A stretch of 7,075 bases of DNA from Elusimicrobia bacterium CG03_land_8_20_14_0_80_50_18. GTDB taxonomy: Bacteria > CG03. Positions 6,450-7,075 of the stretch are shown piece by piece; within the stretch, counting starts at the first letter, position 1, and the number at the start of each line of letters is the position of its first letter. The stretch covers positions 1 to 7,075 of the forward strand of contig PEUP01000067.1 of NCBI GenBank assembly GCA_002780705.1, given 5' to 3'. The position numbers and the translations under genes were made by a program. Below the pieces are notes generated by a model. The model made no database searches, was not told where the DNA came from, and saw only the letters and a list, made by a program, of their open reading frames with translations.

Positions 6450-6461
6450 ATTTTGTAAAAA
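6433..6461 (+). promoter_or_regulatory. Possible promoter for the lipoprotein gene
   Basis: TTGCAA (6433-6438, 4 of 6) and TAAAAA (6456-6461, 4 of 6) are 17 nt apart, with a TG just before the -10. The signal overlaps the last codons of ribF. It would give a leader of about 20 nt carrying the strong Shine-Dalgarno. An own promoter fits the different character of the downstream gene, but the match is modest. Confidence 0.3.
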
Positions 6462-6474
6462 TTCGGGAGAAAAG

Positions 6475-6479
6475 GGAGG
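6475..6479 (+). promoter_or_regulatory. Ribosome binding site deciding the lipoprotein start
   Basis: GGAGG lies 7 nt before ATG 6487. A nearer ATG at 6480 directly abuts it, leaves no spacing and opens a frame of only four codons (stop TAA at 6492-6494), so 6487 is the real start. Confidence 0.8.
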
Positions 6480-6486
6480 ATGAATA

Positions 6487-6879
6487 ATGAATAAAAGAAT
6501 CACCGGTTTGGTTGGTTTGTTTTTGATGATTGGTTTCGTTGCCGGTTGTGCGATGATTGCCGAGAAGACGAGAGGAAAAACGGGTGTCGGCGGGGGCATC
6601 ATCACGGGCGGTGTAGCGTCTTTGTCAATTAAAGGGCCGTCGCAGGCGACAGTCGGTCAAACGGTTACGTTGACAGCAGAAGGTTATGACGAGCGGTCGG
6701 CATCCATTAAGCGTCCAGGCGCCGTCAAGCCGACTTGGAAAAGTGACAATTCCGCAATCGGCGCTCTTCAAGCAAGTGAAGGGAAAACAATTACAGTGCA
6801 GTGTCTTGCGCCCGGGGTTGTTTACATCTCGGCGACGCAGGGAAAAGCGGACACAATTCATGCAATAGAGGTTAAATAA
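6487..6879 (+). CDS. Small lipoprotein with a Big-2-like (bacterial Ig-like) domain
   Basis: The 130-residue product starts with a lipoprotein signal: basic MNKR, a hydrophobic core (7-17) and the lipobox VAGC with the acylated Cys21. A Gly-rich linker follows (about 29-43). Then comes an Ig-like fold of the Big-2 type (about 44-130): SLSIKGPSQATVGQTVTLTAEGYD, then PTWKSDNSAIGAL with the core Trp84, then GKTITVQCLAPGVVYISATQG. It is therefore probably anchored in the outer or inner membrane facing the periplasm, and may bind protein or glycan; the precise role is unknown. The gene stands apart from the ribF operon by 37 nt. Five of its seven leucines are TTG, whereas none of ribF's 26 are, so its base composition differs sharply from its neighbours and suggests a separate history. 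A Cys in the domain (106) is unusual but not diagnostic. Confidence 0.85.
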   Translation: MNKRITGLVGLFLMIGFVAGCAMIAEKTRGKTGVGGGIITGGVASLSIKGPSQATVGQTVTLTAEGYDERSASIKRPGAVKPTWKSDNSAIGALQASEGKTITVQCLAPGVVYISATQGKADTIHAIEVK

Positions 6880-6932
6880 CCGAAAAATAGATTTAATTTA
6901 ATGAAAATATCATATTCCTAAAGTTGCGTGTA

Positions 6933-6981
6933 TGCAGGGGGTTGTTCTCAACTGCAGTGTGATTTTAGGTCACCCCTTTTT
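6933..6981 (+). terminator. Possible compound terminator after the lipoprotein gene
   Basis: The stretch holds TGCAG (6933-6937) with CTGCA (6952-6956), an alternative GTTG-TTCT-CAAC hairpin (6941-6952), and GTGA/TCAC (6959-6962 with 6970-6973). CCC and five T's (6974-6981) follow. GGGG at 6938-6941 could also pair with CCCC at 6973-6976 just before the T-run. None of these stems is strong alone. Position and T-run suggest termination, with low confidence. Confidence 0.35.
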
Positions 6982-7014
6982 CTTATATGCGACGCAATTA
7001 TAATTTGCGCATAA

Positions 7015-7070
7015 TGTAGTGCGAGGTTTTAATCCGCCTCAGGCGGACGACCTTAAAAGGTCGCACTACA
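7015..7070. repeat. Compound inverted repeat, MITE/REP-like element near the window edge
   Basis: TGTAGTGCGA (7015-7024) and TCGCACTACA (7061-7070) are perfect 10-nt terminal inverted repeats. Inside them TTTTAA (7027-7032) pairs with TTAAAA (7053-7058). A central hairpin TCCGCC-TCA-GGCGGA (7033-7047) is nested within. The right half can alternatively fold on itself as CGACCTT-AA-AAGGTCG (7048-7063). No ORF is contained. CGCAT (7008-7012) and ATGCG (7071-7075) may extend the symmetry, but the window stops there. The layout fits a small non-autonomous repeat, and no target-site duplication can be confirmed. Confidence 0.7.
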
Positions 7071-7075
7071 ATGCG

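Noticed and set aside
6021..6605. A 194-codon minus-strand frame spanning the ribF-lipoprotein junction
   Set aside because: It crosses two well-supported + strand genes, is low in recognisable structure, and has no supporting signals.
6993..7009. Small AT-centred near-palindrome (CGCA-ATTATAAT-TTGCG)
   Set aside because: The symmetry needs a 1-nt bulge and is short; in an AT-rich intergenic stretch this can arise by chance, so it was not called as an operator.

Overview
The window reads as an ordinary stretch of chromosome from a Gram-negative, deep-branching bacterium. An outer-membrane barrel-like C-terminus at the left edge and a lipobox protein near the right edge both point to a diderm cell. 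GC content is moderately high by eye. The gene mix, the MraY/WecA-like enzyme with a 'KDHFALRM' tail motif, and the GGGGACGG-type and TGTAGTGCGA-type intergenic hairpins remind me of metagenome-derived phyla such as Omnitrophota or Elusimicrobiota. No marker here proves the phylum, so this is only an impression. All genes are on the + strand.

Block 1 (1-3366) is a tight run. It holds the 3' end of a probable outer-membrane protein, acpS (holo-ACP synthase), nnr (bifunctional NAD(P)HX epimerase/dehydratase), rlmN (23S rRNA/tRNA adenosine-C2 methyltransferase) and a small two-helix membrane protein of unknown function. Gaps are 1 to 19 nt, so the genes are probably co-transcribed. The functions are housekeeping: cofactor activation, cofactor repair and RNA modification.

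Block 2 (3367-3587) is non-coding. It contains a 52-nt near-perfect palindrome (25-nt arms, 2-nt centre), a complete tRNA-His(GTG) gene with encoded G-1 and CCA, and a second, shorter GGGACGGTCCCC hairpin. The two hairpins share an A-run/GGG-ACGG core and bracket the tRNA, which suggests a dispersed REP-like repeat family that may also terminate transcription.

Block 3 (3588-6449) is another compact operon. It encodes a polyprenyl-phosphate sugar-1-phosphate transferase (MraY/WecA superfamily), a DHH-DHHA1 phosphoesterase of the NrnA type, and a divergent bifunctional RibF (riboflavin kinase/FAD synthetase). The genes overlap by 1 nt and about 20 nt. The nrnA-ribF pairing recalls the common rbfA-nrnA-truB-ribF neighbourhood, but truB is not between them here.

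Block 4 (6450-7075) differs in character. A small Big-2-like lipoprotein gene has a strong Shine-Dalgarno, a possible promoter of its own and clearly different leucine codon use. It is followed by a possible terminator and by a compound inverted repeat (7015-7070) that looks like a MITE/REP-type element running to the window edge. I found no CRISPR array, complete transposase, toxin-antitoxin pair or evident new defence system. The points worth following are the intergenic repeat elements, the compositionally odd lipoprotein and a few divergent enzyme motifs.
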